Assembly (NCBI GenBank): GCA_030620095.1
Contig: JAUTXW010005187.1
Coordinates: 725,501 to 789,500, forward strand
Length of the DNA stretch: 64,000 nucleotides
Direction of reading: 5' to 3'
Source: Kuschelorhynchus macadamiae
Lineage: Eukaryota; Arthropoda; Insecta; Coleoptera; Curculionidae
The notes beneath the pieces are model-generated. The model worked only from the letters and a program-made list of their open reading frames with translations. It was not told where the DNA came from and searched no databases. The translations under genes were made by a program, and so were the position numbers. Numbering within the stretch: position 1 is the stretch's first letter; each line of letters begins with the position of its first letter. This document shows positions 1 through 11,294 of the stretch, one piece after another.

Positions 1-1064
1 AAGACAAAATTATGATATGAAATTTTAGATTTCAATTTTAACAGTTTTTAAAAAAAACTAGGCAAGGCAAAAGGGCAAGTCGGTGTAGAGCTGAAAGGAA
101 AAAAAAAATAGGCGTCAGCATCGCATGGCGTGATCTCGAAATTAAGTAATATAATATAAAGATTTCATAAAAAAAATCATTCTTAAATTTTGAACAATTA
201 ACCAAAATAATCAATAATGTAATTACAAATTTTAATGTATTACATGACTGATGTAACTCTGGGAAAAACTAACAAATTACGTTTCAAGAGTTTGACCCGT
301 CAAGATGGCTTCCGACTTGCACAAAGTTCTGAAGATAAAATATCTTGCTAAACGTAAAACCAATACGTTTAGCAGAGAATCAAGAATTCAAAAAAATTTT
401 CCCTTTTTTTAACATAGGATAGCCAAATCTCAACACAGGTTTGCTGAACTGACGGCGCAAATAAAAACCCCAAAGTAAACGTATGTCTTAAATGATTTTA
501 ATTGAAAAGGAAAACTATTGCTTAAATATATACTAGAACAATCTAATTAATTCAATTAATTACAAGCTATATAAATATCATAATTCAACAAACCAAAATT
601 AACAGAAAAATAACTAGGAAAAATAAGCTTTAATCTTTATGTTATCTTCCCAATTGAACGATAATAATATTAAATATTAAATTCCCTTGTATTTATTATG
701 ATCAACGACATGCATGCAATTATTCGCCAACGAAGTAAGCAATATTTGAGTGTACGACAAGAACGCATTTTTAAATCTGCCTTAAGGGGAACAAAGAAAG
801 CCAAAAACTAGACTACGCCACGCGGTGAACAGTGTCGCCTATTGGCTGCCAAATTTATACAAATACGAGGGAGATTAATCCAAATTATTATCCAAAAAAA
901 AAAACTAAATAATAATATCACTGAAATGTAAGAATTCATGCTTCCTTAGCGTCAAATAAATACTGAAATATAGTGAAATAACAATATTAAATACTAAATA
1001 TGTTTACTTAAAAAAAATATAGATTTATTAACATGATAATTTGTCTGACCGTAAAGCACGATAG
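1..1064. other. AT-rich spacer without a recognisable gene
   Basis: I see no coding potential beyond chance here. The last ~60 bases, read on the minus strand, can encode a peptide reading ...YRALRSDKLSC, which resembles the end of a hAT transposase. This would continue the hAT pseudogene that lies on the far side of the mariner element. Confidence 0.5.
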
Positions 1065-1066
1065 TA

Positions 1067-1412
1067 CAGGGTGTCCGGATTTGGTTGCAAAAGCAGGGTA
1101 TCTCGCTTATTTTTAAAGATAGAACCTTGCGGTTTTCACGAACCTGAGCTAATTTTTTGTGAAACTCATGAAGCCGTAAACAAAATTTTTATAGCCATCT
1201 TCGTTTATGAGATACAGGGCGAAATAGAAAATTTCGCATTTTGGGACCCCCCCCCCCCCGTATCTCGCTTATCCTTTAACTTAACGCAAAGGGAAAAATT
1301 GCTGCTTATGCAGTTTTTTACGCTGGATCCAGTGGCGTAGTCATATTTTTCATTTGAGTTGTTATTTTTTAGATATGACCCAAAGTTGTGTTTTTTTAAA
1401 TGGGACACCCTG
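1067..1412. repeat. TA-flanked 346-bp unit forming the outer left arm
   Basis: This sub-unit of the left arm has its own short inverted ends (CAGGGTGTCC at the start, GGACACCCTG-type at the end) and is bordered by TA on both sides (1065-1066 and 1413-1414), so it looks like a MITE in its own right. It includes a run of C near 1250. An inverted copy forms the outer right arm. Confidence 0.6.
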
Positions 1413-1781
1413 TATATTTGTCCAGAAATTGATTTGTCCTTTTAAAAGCTTCTCAAAAATATATAATAGTATGGGTCTATTTTAATAAACAACAACAAAA
1501 ATCCTAATTTTTGTAATTATCATCCCAAATTTTGCAGTAGGCCATTCAAAACAATGCTGCCTTTTATTTAAAGTCGTTAACAATATCTACATCCTAACAA
1601 TAAATCAAAATAAATATGTAATTAAATCTATTTATCAAAATATGTATGGATAATTTCGCTCCAAGAAAGTACCACCTACCTAGATTTATTTAACACAAGA
1701 ACAAAACAGTAATAAATTATTATGTAACAAGCCTTTCAGCAGAAATCAACTGTCGTATAAGAACTACAGTAACCAAGAAAA

Positions 1782-2867
1782 TCAAAAGAACTGTTCAAAC
1801 TGATTTCCATTTTGTTCTATGCATGCTTCGCACAATTTTCGTATTCGTTTTAGGCAATTAAGCAAAATAACGAGATGATTTTGTAAATAGCGAAAATTTT
1901 CTCTTATTGCATTTCCTAAATCTTGGACATTATCATAGTGGTCTTTGTAAATTCTAATTTCCAAATATCCCCATAGAAAAAAATCTAAAATCGACAAATC
2001 TGGGGACCTAGGGGGCCATCTTATAGGTCCATTTGTTCCGATCCGTTGAAAATAAATGAGCGCCGTCCTGTTAAAAATAAATTTCGTTAATTTGCGCTAA
2101 AGGAACATCGTCAAGTAATTCAGGTATAGCTGCCTCTAAAATTTCTATATAGCGATTGGCTGTTAGATTTCCCTCAAATATATAAAATTTTATACGTGTT
2201 CCTAATATGAAGCAGGACACATTTAGACCAAATCTGCCCTGCTGTCTTCTGGGAAATATTTGGTGTTGATTTTCCTGGGACCAGAATCTACTATTGTGCC
2301 TATTGAGTATACCAGAATTACTGAAATGTGCTTCGTCTGACCATATAACCTTCCTTTCAAAATCTCTAACCATATCGCATCTTTCTCGAAACCAATTGCA
2401 GAAGATAACCCGACGCTCTGCATCCCCTGGCTGTAAGTGCTGCACGAGCCTAAATTTGTATGGGTGGTATTTGTGCTTTTTTAAAATTTCTTGAACTCTA
2501 GTTTTTGGAATCCCTATGCTCTTTTTATTGGCCCTACAAGAGTTTGTAGGTTAAGCTTCTGCATTAGCCAAAACCGTAATTTCCTCAGCCTCCCGATTTT
2601 CTTTATTAAATGTTTTCGTACGAGGTTTGATAAATGATCCGTGATTAAGTAAATTCTTTTTTATCCGATAAAAAGTGGATATATTAGGTTGCCTCCTTTC
2701 TGGATATCTAAAAAAAATTAAGCAATAGTATTTCAACATACCTAAAAATTAACTATTTACCTGTTAAAATACATCTCAGAAGCCCCTTCAACATTTTCAT
2801 TACTTAATATAAAACAAGCTAACATATCGTACTTTTCATAATGTTCGAAAGTTTGGTTTTCTTCCAT
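1782..2867 (-). pseudogene. Mariner-like transposase, broken
   Basis: This DDE-type transposase would cut and paste its own element in the nucleus. Reading the minus strand, the start is ATG at 2867. A 53-base intron (2708-2760, GTAAAT...TTTTTAG) joins to give a segment reading NRYPERRQP, typical of the helix-turn-helix head of this family. The catalytic core follows: WSDEAHF holds the first Asp, then QDGA is a truncated second Asp box, and SPDLSILDFFLWG is the third box. Damage seen: an in-frame TAA near 2552, another TAA just before QDGA near 2070, and a deletion plus frameshift after it. The element cannot encode active enzyme. The assignment to the Tc1/mariner superfamily is firm; the subfamily is not determined. 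Confidence 0.85.
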
Positions 2868-3127
2868 AATAATACAAATATATTTTTACACAATAAATAA
2901 ATACAAAAAACTAGCGCTATATTTTATATACCCGTACAAAATTGGGAAATGTCATTTGCTTCCAAGAAAACAAAAGAAAACGGCATCGTTTTGCATGGCC
3001 TACTGCAAAATTTGGGATGATAATTATAAAAATTAAGATTTTTGTTTTTGTTTATTAAAATAGACCCATACTATTATATATTTTTGAGAAGCTTTTAAAA
3101 GGACAAATCAATTTCTGGACAAATATA

Positions 3128-3469
3128 CAGGGTGTCCCATTTAAAAAAACACAACTTTGGGTCATATCTAAAAAATAACAACTCAAATGAAAAATATGAC
3201 TACGTCACTAGATCCAGCGTAAAAAACTGCATAAGCAGCAATTTTCCCCTTTGCGTTAAGTTAAAGGATAACCGAGATACGAGGGTGGTCCCAAAATGCA
3301 AAATTTTCTATTTCGCCCTGTATCTCATAAACGAAGAAGGCTATGAAAATTTTTGTTTACGGCTTCATGAGTTTCACAAAAAATTAGCTCAGGTTCGTAA
3401 AAACCGCAAGGTTCTATCTTTAAAAATAAGCGAGATACCCTGCTTTTGCAACCAAATCCGGACACCCTG
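3128..3469. repeat. Inverted copy of the 346-bp unit (outer right arm)
   Basis: It is the reverse complement of 1067-1412 with a few substitutions and a shortened C run. It is preceded by TA at 3126-3127. Confidence 0.6.
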
Positions 3470-3470
3470 T

Positions 3471-4535
3471 GCACCGTTACACTAGAAAGCAGCTGCTCGC
3501 ATACATATGTGCTCCCAAACAGAGACATAATTTTCTGGGCATGTTTTCGGATTTCAGGAAACGAGTTTTGATCGACATATTGTGAATAAAAATCAAGAAA
3601 GCCCATGTCGAACTTGTCTTTCAGTTCCGAATTACACTGCAAATCGATAAGCTTGTAATTTTGTAAAATGTAATGTAATTTTCATTATCTCGGAAGTCAG
3701 AAAACCTTAATTAGAACTCTTTTTTGAGTAAATCTAATGCTATGCGACATATTTATCTACATCTTTGCTATCTATCTTTTTTCAACAAATGATTTTTCCA
3801 TAAATCTAGTTTAAACTCAAATGCCTTCTCAGGTTGTTGATGACATTTTCTTTTCCTTGTACTTTGATGTCTAAGTCATTGAGTTGCAGCGTGATGTCCG
3901 TGAGAAATCCAAAGTCGCGCAGCTAGTTGGGGTCACTAAATTGAAGAACTGGTTTCCCTTTGGTTTATATGAAGGAGGCAATTTCCTTTTTGAGTTCAAA
4001 AACGCGTTTTAGCATTTTTCCTCTGCTCAACAAACGAACATTAGAAAAATATGTCACATCACCATACTTGGCATTAATTTCGTGTAAAAAAAATTGGAAT
4101 CCTCTATGGTTGAGGCCGCGGCCTCATTTGAATTTAATTGAAGTTCACAGTTGTTACGACCGCTTTCATCACGTCATCAATGTTTGTAGATTTTGTTGAT
4201 GAACGATACAATGGTAATGTCTCAAAGGAAGATCTCTCTGCTATTTTTTCTTGAAACCCACGAGCTCTTCATTTTTTCCTACCAAGGATGGTTCATCGTC
4301 TGTTACAACTGCAGAAGGGTTTTTCAATTTTAAATTATATCATCTCAGCACTGTCATCAAACACTTATAAATATCACATCCTTTTGTAGTTCCTTTAATC
4401 GGAAAAAGGGCAGCCATCTGTTCAGTGATTTCAAAATTATTATTAATGCCCCGAATAAATATAGGTAATTGAGAGGTACCGGTTAAATATGTGCTTTCGT
4501 CGAGCTATGGACTAAACATAATAATTTTTTATGTA
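3471..4535 (-). pseudogene. hAT transposase, middle and C-terminal parts
   Basis: Translation of the minus strand in shifting frames gives hAT hallmarks in order: a segment like LDEST, then FIRGINNNFEITEQMAALFP, then the region reading KGKPVLQFSDPN, and finally FPEIRKHAQKIMSLFGSTYV with CEQ, the conserved dimerisation region. These are typical of the ZBED/GTF2IRD2-like hAT proteins of animals. Several stops and frameshifts make it a pseudogene. The matching N-terminal zinc finger lies at 5180-5394, separated by a LINE fragment. The C-terminal end is cut by the mariner element at 3469. Confidence 0.85.
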
Positions 4536-4599
4536 ATAGGTTAAGCTCTGTTTGTTTTTGTTCAGACAGCTGAGAGACACTGTCAGTCTAGAATCTCCT

Positions 4600-5043
4600 A
4601 TTTTGATGTACAATGGATTATTTTTGTCAACAGTAAGTTGTGGAATATATCACTGGGGTGGTGCAGGGGACGCATAAAAAAAAGTCATAAGATGTATCAA
4701 AAAGCTAAAACACCAGGAATCATGTAGAAAACATTTTAAAGATCTTGGCCTGCTCACGATACCAAGTTTATGCATTTACTTACTAGTGCTGTATGTTAAA
4801 AAAAAATAAAATGCTTTCATCAAAGAAGTGATCTACATGGCTATCCTGTACGTACAGATTCCCTTCTTCACCTCCCGTATAGCAGACTGACAGTTGGTCA
4901 AAGTACTTTTGAGTATGCAGGAATTAAGTGTTATTACCATCTACCGGAGAGATTAAGAAATATAGATAGCTTAAAAAAATTTAAGTGTTAAAGAGTTTCT
5001 CAATAATGGACTGTATTATAGCTTCGAGGAGTACATGGCAGGT
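4600..5043 (+). pseudogene. LINE reverse transcriptase, C-terminal tail fragment
   Basis: Short stretches such as SCGIYHWGGAG, a cysteine-arginine-rich FKDLGLLTIPSLCIY and the terminal YYSFEEYMAG stop match the end of the ORF2 of Jockey-type non-LTR retrotransposons. The frame is interrupted many times. It sits on the strand opposite to the hAT transposase and between its N-terminal and middle parts, so it is either a 5'-truncated insertion or a later rearrangement. No poly-A or target duplication was identified. Confidence 0.7.
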
Positions 5044-5179
5044 TAAAACTTTTATTTATTTTAATTTAATATAGTTTACAAATGTTCTGTCTATTTTTTT
5101 CCTCGTGTCTGATTTACACTTCCATTATATTCATAGCTATTTTAAATTGTGGTGTCTTTAATTGCATATGTCTTTTTTT

Positions 5180-5394
5180 AACCATTTTTTAAGACTTATT
5201 TTATTGAATTGATGACGTGTTTGGCTGTAATGTCTTTTTAAGTTGTATTCTTTCAAGACTGAAAGCGATTTTTGGCACACCAAACAGACGGGTTTTTGAT
5301 TAACACTAACGAACAAGTACAACTTACTCCTACTTTTCTTTGAAATAATCGCTTTTCTTCACTAATTTTTCTTTTTTTAACCGAAATAGAAGCC
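5180..5394 (-). pseudogene. hAT transposase N-terminus with BED-type zinc finger
   Basis: The minus-strand ATG at 5394 starts MASISVKKRKISEEKRLFQ. After one frameshift the reading continues YLFVSVNQKPVCLVC, LKEYNLKRHY and TRH. The CxxC followed by spaced histidines is the BED zinc finger used by hAT transposases to bind DNA. It matches the family of the fragment at 3471-4535, and the two were probably one gene of about 600 codons before the LINE insertion. The start is chosen because it is the first ATG in frame and follows a promoter-like region. Confidence 0.75.
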
Positions 5395-5399
5395 ATTTT

Positions 5400-5745
5400 T
5401 AACGTCAAGGTTGAAGAAACGAGTTTAATTCTCCAATGAAAATGTCCACCACAAAACTAAACTTGCGCGACTGCAAACACAATACAGTATCCGCCTTACA
5501 CGCGTCAAAACACACTGTACTCAACTCACTATAATAACTTATCGTACAGGTAACATCTTCACTGCTAGTTGGCACTCTTTCGCTTGCATCGCTTCGTTCG
5601 CTCTTGGAATTAGAATTGGCCGCTGCCCTGTGATGCCGGCTTTATATAGGCCGAGTAAGTCAACTCTGATTCTCTCGAAATTTCGAGGAGCTACGAGACT
5701 GGACTAGTAGGTCCCTCTAGTAGTGATAATTTCTAGAATCATTAG
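5400..5745 (-). promoter_or_regulatory. Heat-shock-like promoter and leader for the hAT gene
   Basis: On the minus strand, reading toward the hAT ATG, there is TTCTAGAA at 5731-5738, a perfect palindrome CTCGAAATTTCGAG at 5674-5687, CCTATATAAA at 5641-5650, and about 30 bases later CCAATTCTAATTCC at 5606-5619. The first two fit the heat-shock factor pattern nTTCnnGAAn and nGAAnnTTCn. Distances to the TATA box and presumed start are normal for an insect core promoter. The ~220-base leader is less AT-rich than its surroundings and contains a short upstream ORF. Function is inferred only from sequence. Confidence 0.5.
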
Positions 5746-5759
5746 AAAGATTAAATAGA

Positions 5760-6395
5760 CATGCAACGCTATCTAATGGCCTTGTGATTATTCGTGATCG
5801 CGAGTTCAGAGAGTGGATCTCTTCTAACTAGGTGGCGCTGGCGCGGCGCGATAAACGTGGTAAACGCGATAAAACCCTTGGTGGGTAAAGACTGATAATA
5901 TGGGTTTCACGCAGGATATAGAATCTAAATGTGTGCCCTGAGGATGCAACAATAGAGTGGCGAAAAGTCGACCATTTTGTTTTTTTACTGGATCCTAACC
6001 ACAAATAATACACAATTCTAACAAAATAACAAGAGGATCGTTAACGAAAACCATTTAGAATGTTTAAAAAATTATTGCTAAAAAAGCTAACTATCCAGTT
6101 TACCTTAAATTTTGCACAAAAACCAAGTGTTACATAGGAATGACCAAATGTTACCATTTTGATATGAATCCAAAGCAGCAAAACAAAATAGCGGCCAAAT
6201 AAAATATTTAAAAAATCAGCCTGAAAATTATGTATTAAATTAATTTCAATTTTTGTGCAAGAACTAAGTGTGATATAGAGATAAACTGGTAAAGATGTGG
6301 TACGAATTGAAGATGGCGAGACAAAATGGCGGCTTTGGAAAAATTTGAAATTTTGGCAGCTAACTAAAGTCGATGGGGGCAATTCGCGCAAAATA
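5760..6395. repeat. Non-coding; includes a dispersed repeat copy (about 6070-6340)
   Basis: The stretch has no supported gene. Around 6080-6320 it shares phrases with four other places (16925, 44975, 47070 and 60510), such as a string meaning 'attaaatttgcacaaaaattaagtgt...atatgg...ctggtaaa...atggcg'. This is a diverged dispersed repeat of unknown class. Confidence 0.4.
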
Positions 6396-6769
6396 TTATC
6401 GAATTTTTGGATTCCTCGAAAAATTCTAGGTATATTTGATATTTAATATCCTATACCCATGTGGAACTGTTTTTAAGATATTTTGAATTTTATGTAAAAA
6501 ATGACGTTTGCAGATCTAGACATAACTCTAAATATCTGTTTATCGAAGTCTCTATTATTTATTTGCGGGTGGCTTCCTTGTCCAAAAGGATCCACTTTAG
6601 TGGCTGTGTGCTAAAGTTGTCTATTCCAAAAATGTGTAGTTTTTGACGATTTAACATTTTTTATTTTAATGATACCAGATGGCTTCTAAGTTTTCTTGTT
6701 AGTTGGCCATGATAGGGAGGCCTGGCGAGAACAAAACCAATTGGTTACTATAGAAACGCAGCAAATCCA

Positions 6770-7719
6770 ATGACATCCCTAAGAAACTTGGCAAGACAAT
6801 CAGAAATCTCGAGGAACTCAGTGCATACGATTCTGTTAAAACATAACTTCCAACCTTATTTAATATCATTGGTTCAATATCTAAAAGACACTGATTTGCC
6901 AAAAAGAGTACAGTTTTGCGACTTTATTTTAACAATGGTACAAGATATCCCTAGATTTTTGGACAATATAATTTGAACCGATGAAGCAAAATTTACAAAA
7001 AATAGCCTTTTCAATAGACACAATTCCCATTTTTGGAGTGATTCGAATCCTTATGCAGTAAGGAACGATGGAATAATATAAACGAATTTTTACGAAGAAA
7101 ATTTGAATGGTAAGTTATACATTGCGTAAACACAAGAACTTTTTTAATGAAAAATAATCCATTTATTATTAAAAATATTATTACATAAATATATTAAATT
7201 AAATTATTTATACAGGTCACATGTAACACATCATATCTAAAAAAATATATCGTCCCAAGTTTTATAAGAAAGTTATCTTTAGTTAGATATTTACAAGCTA
7301 TTTATACAGGGTATTTTAGAAAGTCATAAAATACTAAACCTTCTTTTTTATTGAGCATTCTTCAGATTAAATTAATTGAATTTTGATGCATTTCAGCATT
7401 TCACCATTTCTTTCCGTAACATTGTGTCTATAAACTTTTGTAGGAGAATGATATCTGAATATTTTTGAAAAGTTGGACAACGAATATTTAAGTAATTTAC
7501 CTTTGGTAGAACTTAGTCAAATTTTCTACCAACACGATGGCGCCCCACCACATAGAACTGTTGCAGTTACTTTTTACAAGCTACGTTTTACGACAAGTGG
7601 ATTGCCAACAATGGGCCTTTCCTGTGGCTTCCTCGTTTGCCCGATCTGACAGTCTTAGACTATTTTATATCGGGAACGATAAAAGGAAACGTTTAATTAT
7701 AAGTTGTGCTCTTGTGTAG
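6770..7719 (+). pseudogene. Mariner-like transposase of the 6.4-8.5 kb element
   Basis: The reading shows a helix-turn-helix segment (ARQSEISRNSVHTILLKHNF), then the first catalytic box TDEAKFTKNSLFNRHNSHFW, where the preceding Trp codon has become TGA. After a 334-base GT-AG intron (7110-7443) it resumes NGE, stop, YLNIFEKLDNEYL, then the second box QHDGAPPH and, in another frame, PDLTVLDYF, the third box. Stops and at least one frameshift destroy it. The protein is related to, but clearly different from, the one at 1782-2867. Confidence 0.8.
7110..7443 (+). other. Probable intron within the transposase pseudogene
   Basis: It begins GTAAGT and ends TTTTGTAG, and removing it joins coding text in frame (AATG + GAGAA gives N-G-E, as expected from relatives). 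It contains a TACAGGGTATTTTAG string resembling a transposon end, so part of its length may be a later insertion. Confidence 0.55.
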
Positions 7720-8550
7720 ACTAGACTATAATGAGAATAGGCTTTCTTTAATTAATTATTGTCTTCACGGTTTCAACATTTTTATAGTTTTCCAACATTT
7801 ACTTAACGCTGTTCGGTGACGGTTTTATGTGTTTATCTAGATATCTATCAGTAAATATCTGGAATCTTCTTGTCAAAACTCTGTTAGATTCCCCCTAGAT
7901 AATAAACAAATTCAAATAATGCTCGTGTGTGTAATTTAATCGCCCCGGCATGATTATTAGTTTAATAATTATTATAATTACTATAATAAATAAATAATAT
8001 TTTAGTAGGTAATTGTCAAACGACAACAAATATTACGTTTCTATAGTAACCATTTGGTTTTGTTCTCGCCAGGCCTCCCCGTCATAGCCAACTAACAAGA
8101 AAACTTAGAAGCCGTCTGGTATTATTAGAATAAAAATTTTTAAATCGTCAATAACTCAAAAACTACAAATTTTTGGTATAGACAACTTAAACAAAGTCAC
8201 CCTTATTTTAAGTGTTAAATAAGATAAAATTATAAAAATTGGGGGTTTGAAAAAAGTAACTTTTAACGATTTTTTAAAGTATATTTATAATGTCAGTTTT
8301 TGATCACCCTATATCTATTTATTATAAAAATATCAGCACAGGCCACTAAAAGACACCCTTTTGGACAAGGAAGCCAACTGCAAATAAATAATAGAGACTT
8401 CCATAAGCAGATAGTTGTAGTTATGTCTAGACCTGCAAACGTCATTTTTTACATAAAATTAAAAATATCTCAAAAAAAGTTGAACTTAGGTATAGGATAT
8501 TATACATGAAATATACCTAGAATTTCTCGAGGAATCCAAAAATTCGAATA

Positions 8551-9899
8551 TGCAGGGTGTTCCATTTAAAATAAGAAAGTTGACGTCTACTTCCGGTATA
8601 ACCGGAAGTGCCGCCATCTTGAAAATATTTTTATTGCTGATATCTGTTTTAACTAATGGGAAAGACAATTCGTAATAATAAAATAATTTTTTAGCAGAGA
8701 CTTCAAAAACACTGTTGGAACACACACGAGAATAAACATCATCCTATTCCTGTCTTTTAAAAAAATCTAAAAATCGTTTAATATTGTTACATGAAAAGTA
8801 ACGTCGCATAACATAGCTGATAGTGGTGTCTCTGTGTTTACTTTCACAAATTGAGAGAATTTATTGCCTAGGCAGACGCACAAATAATGCAGCATGACTT
8901 TTCATCACTTTGGATTAAATACTTTCATATTCATGATTCCAGAACTCATTGCCCTCGCTGAATTTATCTGAAAGAATTATATTTTCAAAGCCCGCAGTTT
9001 TTTCTTTTGCAAATTCTACTTTACGAACGTCATCCAGACAATTTATTTCTATTATGTACTAAATACCTAAGTTGGAGAACAAAAGGCACTTAAATCTGTT
9101 GTATATAACGCCCACTAACAGCAACTAATAACCCCTATTTTTCACTTTATTCTTAAACAAGAAAACGATCTGCAAACTTTATCAAATAGCATAATGGATT
9201 CGAGAGTATTAAGACCTTAAAACTTCGAGTCCGCCACAAACTTTCTTCATTGTTTTCTCATTCTAATTAATAAGCGATTCCATTGTTTGATCCACAAAAG
9301 AGAGAAATGACTTCTTAACAAATATGACCTCGATAGTTTAACGGGGTTGTATTGTTTCCTGAAAATAGGTAGCCCCTAAAATTGGCAATATTTTATTTTA
9401 CCGAGCTCCTATTGTTGTATTCGTTGATATGCCCAACGCAATTTGCATTTGCTTTCACTGATATGGTCGGTATGGAATTGGTTTTTAGCACAGAGCACCC
9501 CTTTGTCTCTTGTTTCAGATTTTCCTGTTGTTTGTTTTGTTGCTAGTATTACGAATTTTGATTATTGTACAGATGAGATAGGAATTTTGCATGCTTTTAT
9601 TTTCCCGAGCATAAACATGCCAAAGGTATATGATCGGTACGCTTTTACGGGTATCGTTCTACGTTTTAGAATATTCGAGAAGCAATTAGGGAATAATCGT
9701 GTACATCTCGATGTGCAATTTAAAATGTTAGCTAATAAAATCGAATGTAATGAACGGATCATGTTTTAACAAAACATTGTTATACAGGATGTCGCAAATT
9801 CGAGGCTTATCGTTGGGATATCGAAAACTATAAAAGATACAAAGATGCCGCCTTAAGGTTGTCGAGCCAGAAAGGACTTTTTATAATTCACAGTTTTAA
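8551..9899. other. No supported gene; transposon-end-like motifs
   Basis: A CAGGGTGTTCCATTTAAAAT string starts at 8553, followed at about 8590 by the palindrome CTTCCGGTATAACCGGAAG. At about 9783 there is TA followed by CAGGATGTCGCAAATTCG, another transposon-end-like sequence. I could not find partners for either end. The ORF at 9443-9769 has no recognisable domain. Confidence 0.4.
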
Positions 9900-11266
9900 A
9901 TGAAAGTTCGCTCACTTATCGGAAGAGCACTGACCGGCGGCGGCGCACAGTAGTCAGTTTGATTCATCTGGCTAGGAAAAATTCAAAAAATAAAAATATT
10001 TAAAAAAATTTATTACTGTATGAAATAGCTTTAATATGCATGCACTGAGCTTAAAGTAAAACAATTTGGTCAATAACTGCACTTAGAATCATGCATTGAG
10101 CTGTTAAACAGCAAGTTTGACTTAGGCGGCCATGGTAAGTATATTAAACTGTCAGAATTACGTAATGTTTTATCGATTGTTTAATGCACGTCACGTGGAG
10201 TTTTTTGAGTTTTTTGTGATTAAAAGTTTAAAATGGGTAAGTAAAACTTAAGTTTTAATAAAATTTTCAGAATATTTGATTTCTGTATTTTAGTAGAAGC
10301 ATCTATGTTTATATTTGTCGTTTTTGTTAGATAATAGTACGGATTTTTAGATTTAAAACTCCATACACTCTGATATTGGCGTGTATTTGTTAAACTGATA
10401 TAACTGTGTTTTAATGTATATATTATTCTTTTATTCTCTAAAAAATTAGCTGCAACAACCTGCAACAAATAGAAAAATATACAGTTTATTTAATATCATG
10501 CACTCTAAGCAACCCCAACACTCCAAATCATTTGCTTCTATTTCACTCGCTTTATTTAAACTTATAAACCTAAACTTTAACATATATGCGTAATTCCTGC
10601 AGCGACATATTTTAAGTTATGAAAAATAAAATGGCGGATCTAATATGGCGACGGCTTTTTATTTTTAATCGATTTTATTTGGCTTTACAGAGCTTGGCTG
10701 TCTGTCTATCAAATCTTGCAATTCATTTTTTCCGTTAACCGAATATTATAATATTATTTAAAAACTGTAAGAGTGGGGGGTGGTTTAGACGTATAAAGGG
10801 GTTAAAAAATATTACTTTCAACAATTATTTTATCATTTATTGTTAATTTAATAAGTATGAAAATTATTTCCTCAGTGTTTATTTTATTTATTTTGGCATA
10901 CTGGAGTATGAATATGATTTTACATAGTGGCCTTACGCATTAAACTTTAACCATAGTATACACGCTATACCAATAAAATACATATTCATTAACACCCAAG
11001 ATGACAAAATTTAAGAGAATATGTGGGTTTGGTGCCATTTTAATTCAATATATAATATTTCTCAGCCAGATCGTAAAAACTGACCACTGTGCGGCGGTGC
11101 CGCGAAGCTGCTGGAGTTCTCCGAGAGGAATATTTTTCACAAGAGTCTGGGGAACAGATTTGTGAGAGCTCCGAAAAAGGTCGATCATACTTTTGCAGTC
11201 AGGGTGCCAGTGGTAGATTTTGCTGACATGTTGTGTGCATGGTCATGCACCATGCGAGGGAAATAG
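9900..11266 (+). other. Possible 70-codon ORF interrupted by the hAT MITE
   Basis: If 9946-11091 and one target copy are removed, an open frame runs from ATG at 9900 to TAG at 11264-11266. It contains GRALTGGAAKLLEFSERN and is richer in GC than its surroundings. I do not recognise the protein. It may be an old exon or simply a chance ORF, perhaps part of another repeat. Confidence 0.3.
9946..11091. mobile_element. Non-autonomous hAT-type element (MITE-like)
   Basis: The termini are inverted (CACAGTAGTCAG at the left, CACAGTGGTCAG read inward from the right, followed on both sides by a second shared block ATCTGGCT). They are flanked by an 8-bp target duplication, CGGCGGCG at 9938-9945 and CGGCGGTG at 11092-11099, with one mismatch. 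Eight-base duplications and CA-type ends are typical of hAT elements. No transposase was found inside the 1.15 kb. Confidence 0.7.
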
Positions 11267-11294
11267 ACGTTTTAACAAAGTAAGAGTTAAATAA

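Larger units (their letters stand above)
1067..3469. mobile_element. Mariner-like element with ~490-bp inverted repeats
   Basis: The ends are inverted: the left starts CAGGGTGTCCGGATTTGG and the right is its reverse complement. The arms run about 1067-1559 and 2982-3469 and are nearly identical. The left end is preceded by TA, the usual mariner target, but the right end is followed by TG, so the target duplication has decayed. A broken transposase lies between the arms on the minus strand. The element sits in the 3' part of a hAT transposase pseudogene. Confidence 0.85.
6399..8547. mobile_element. Second mariner-like element with long inverted repeats
   Basis: The left end starts TCGAATTTTTGGATTCCTCG after TA and the right end is its inverse at 8547. 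The arms extend several hundred bases (left to about 6765, right from about 8035) but the right arm carries ~200 extra bases (about 8150-8340). The inner part of both arms contains the text GGCCTGGCGAGAACAAAACC. A decayed transposase lies between them on the plus strand. The immediate right neighbour begins CAGGGTGTTCC, an unrelated transposon-like end. Confidence 0.75.

Noticed and set aside
2294..2494. ORFs antisense to the mariner transposase, and similar antisense ORFs over LINE and Tc1 genes
   Set aside because: They are shadows of the real reading frames on the other strand.
9443..9769. 108-codon ORF on the plus strand
   Set aside because: No motif, no codon bias different from surroundings, and an overlapping ORF of similar length on the other strand.
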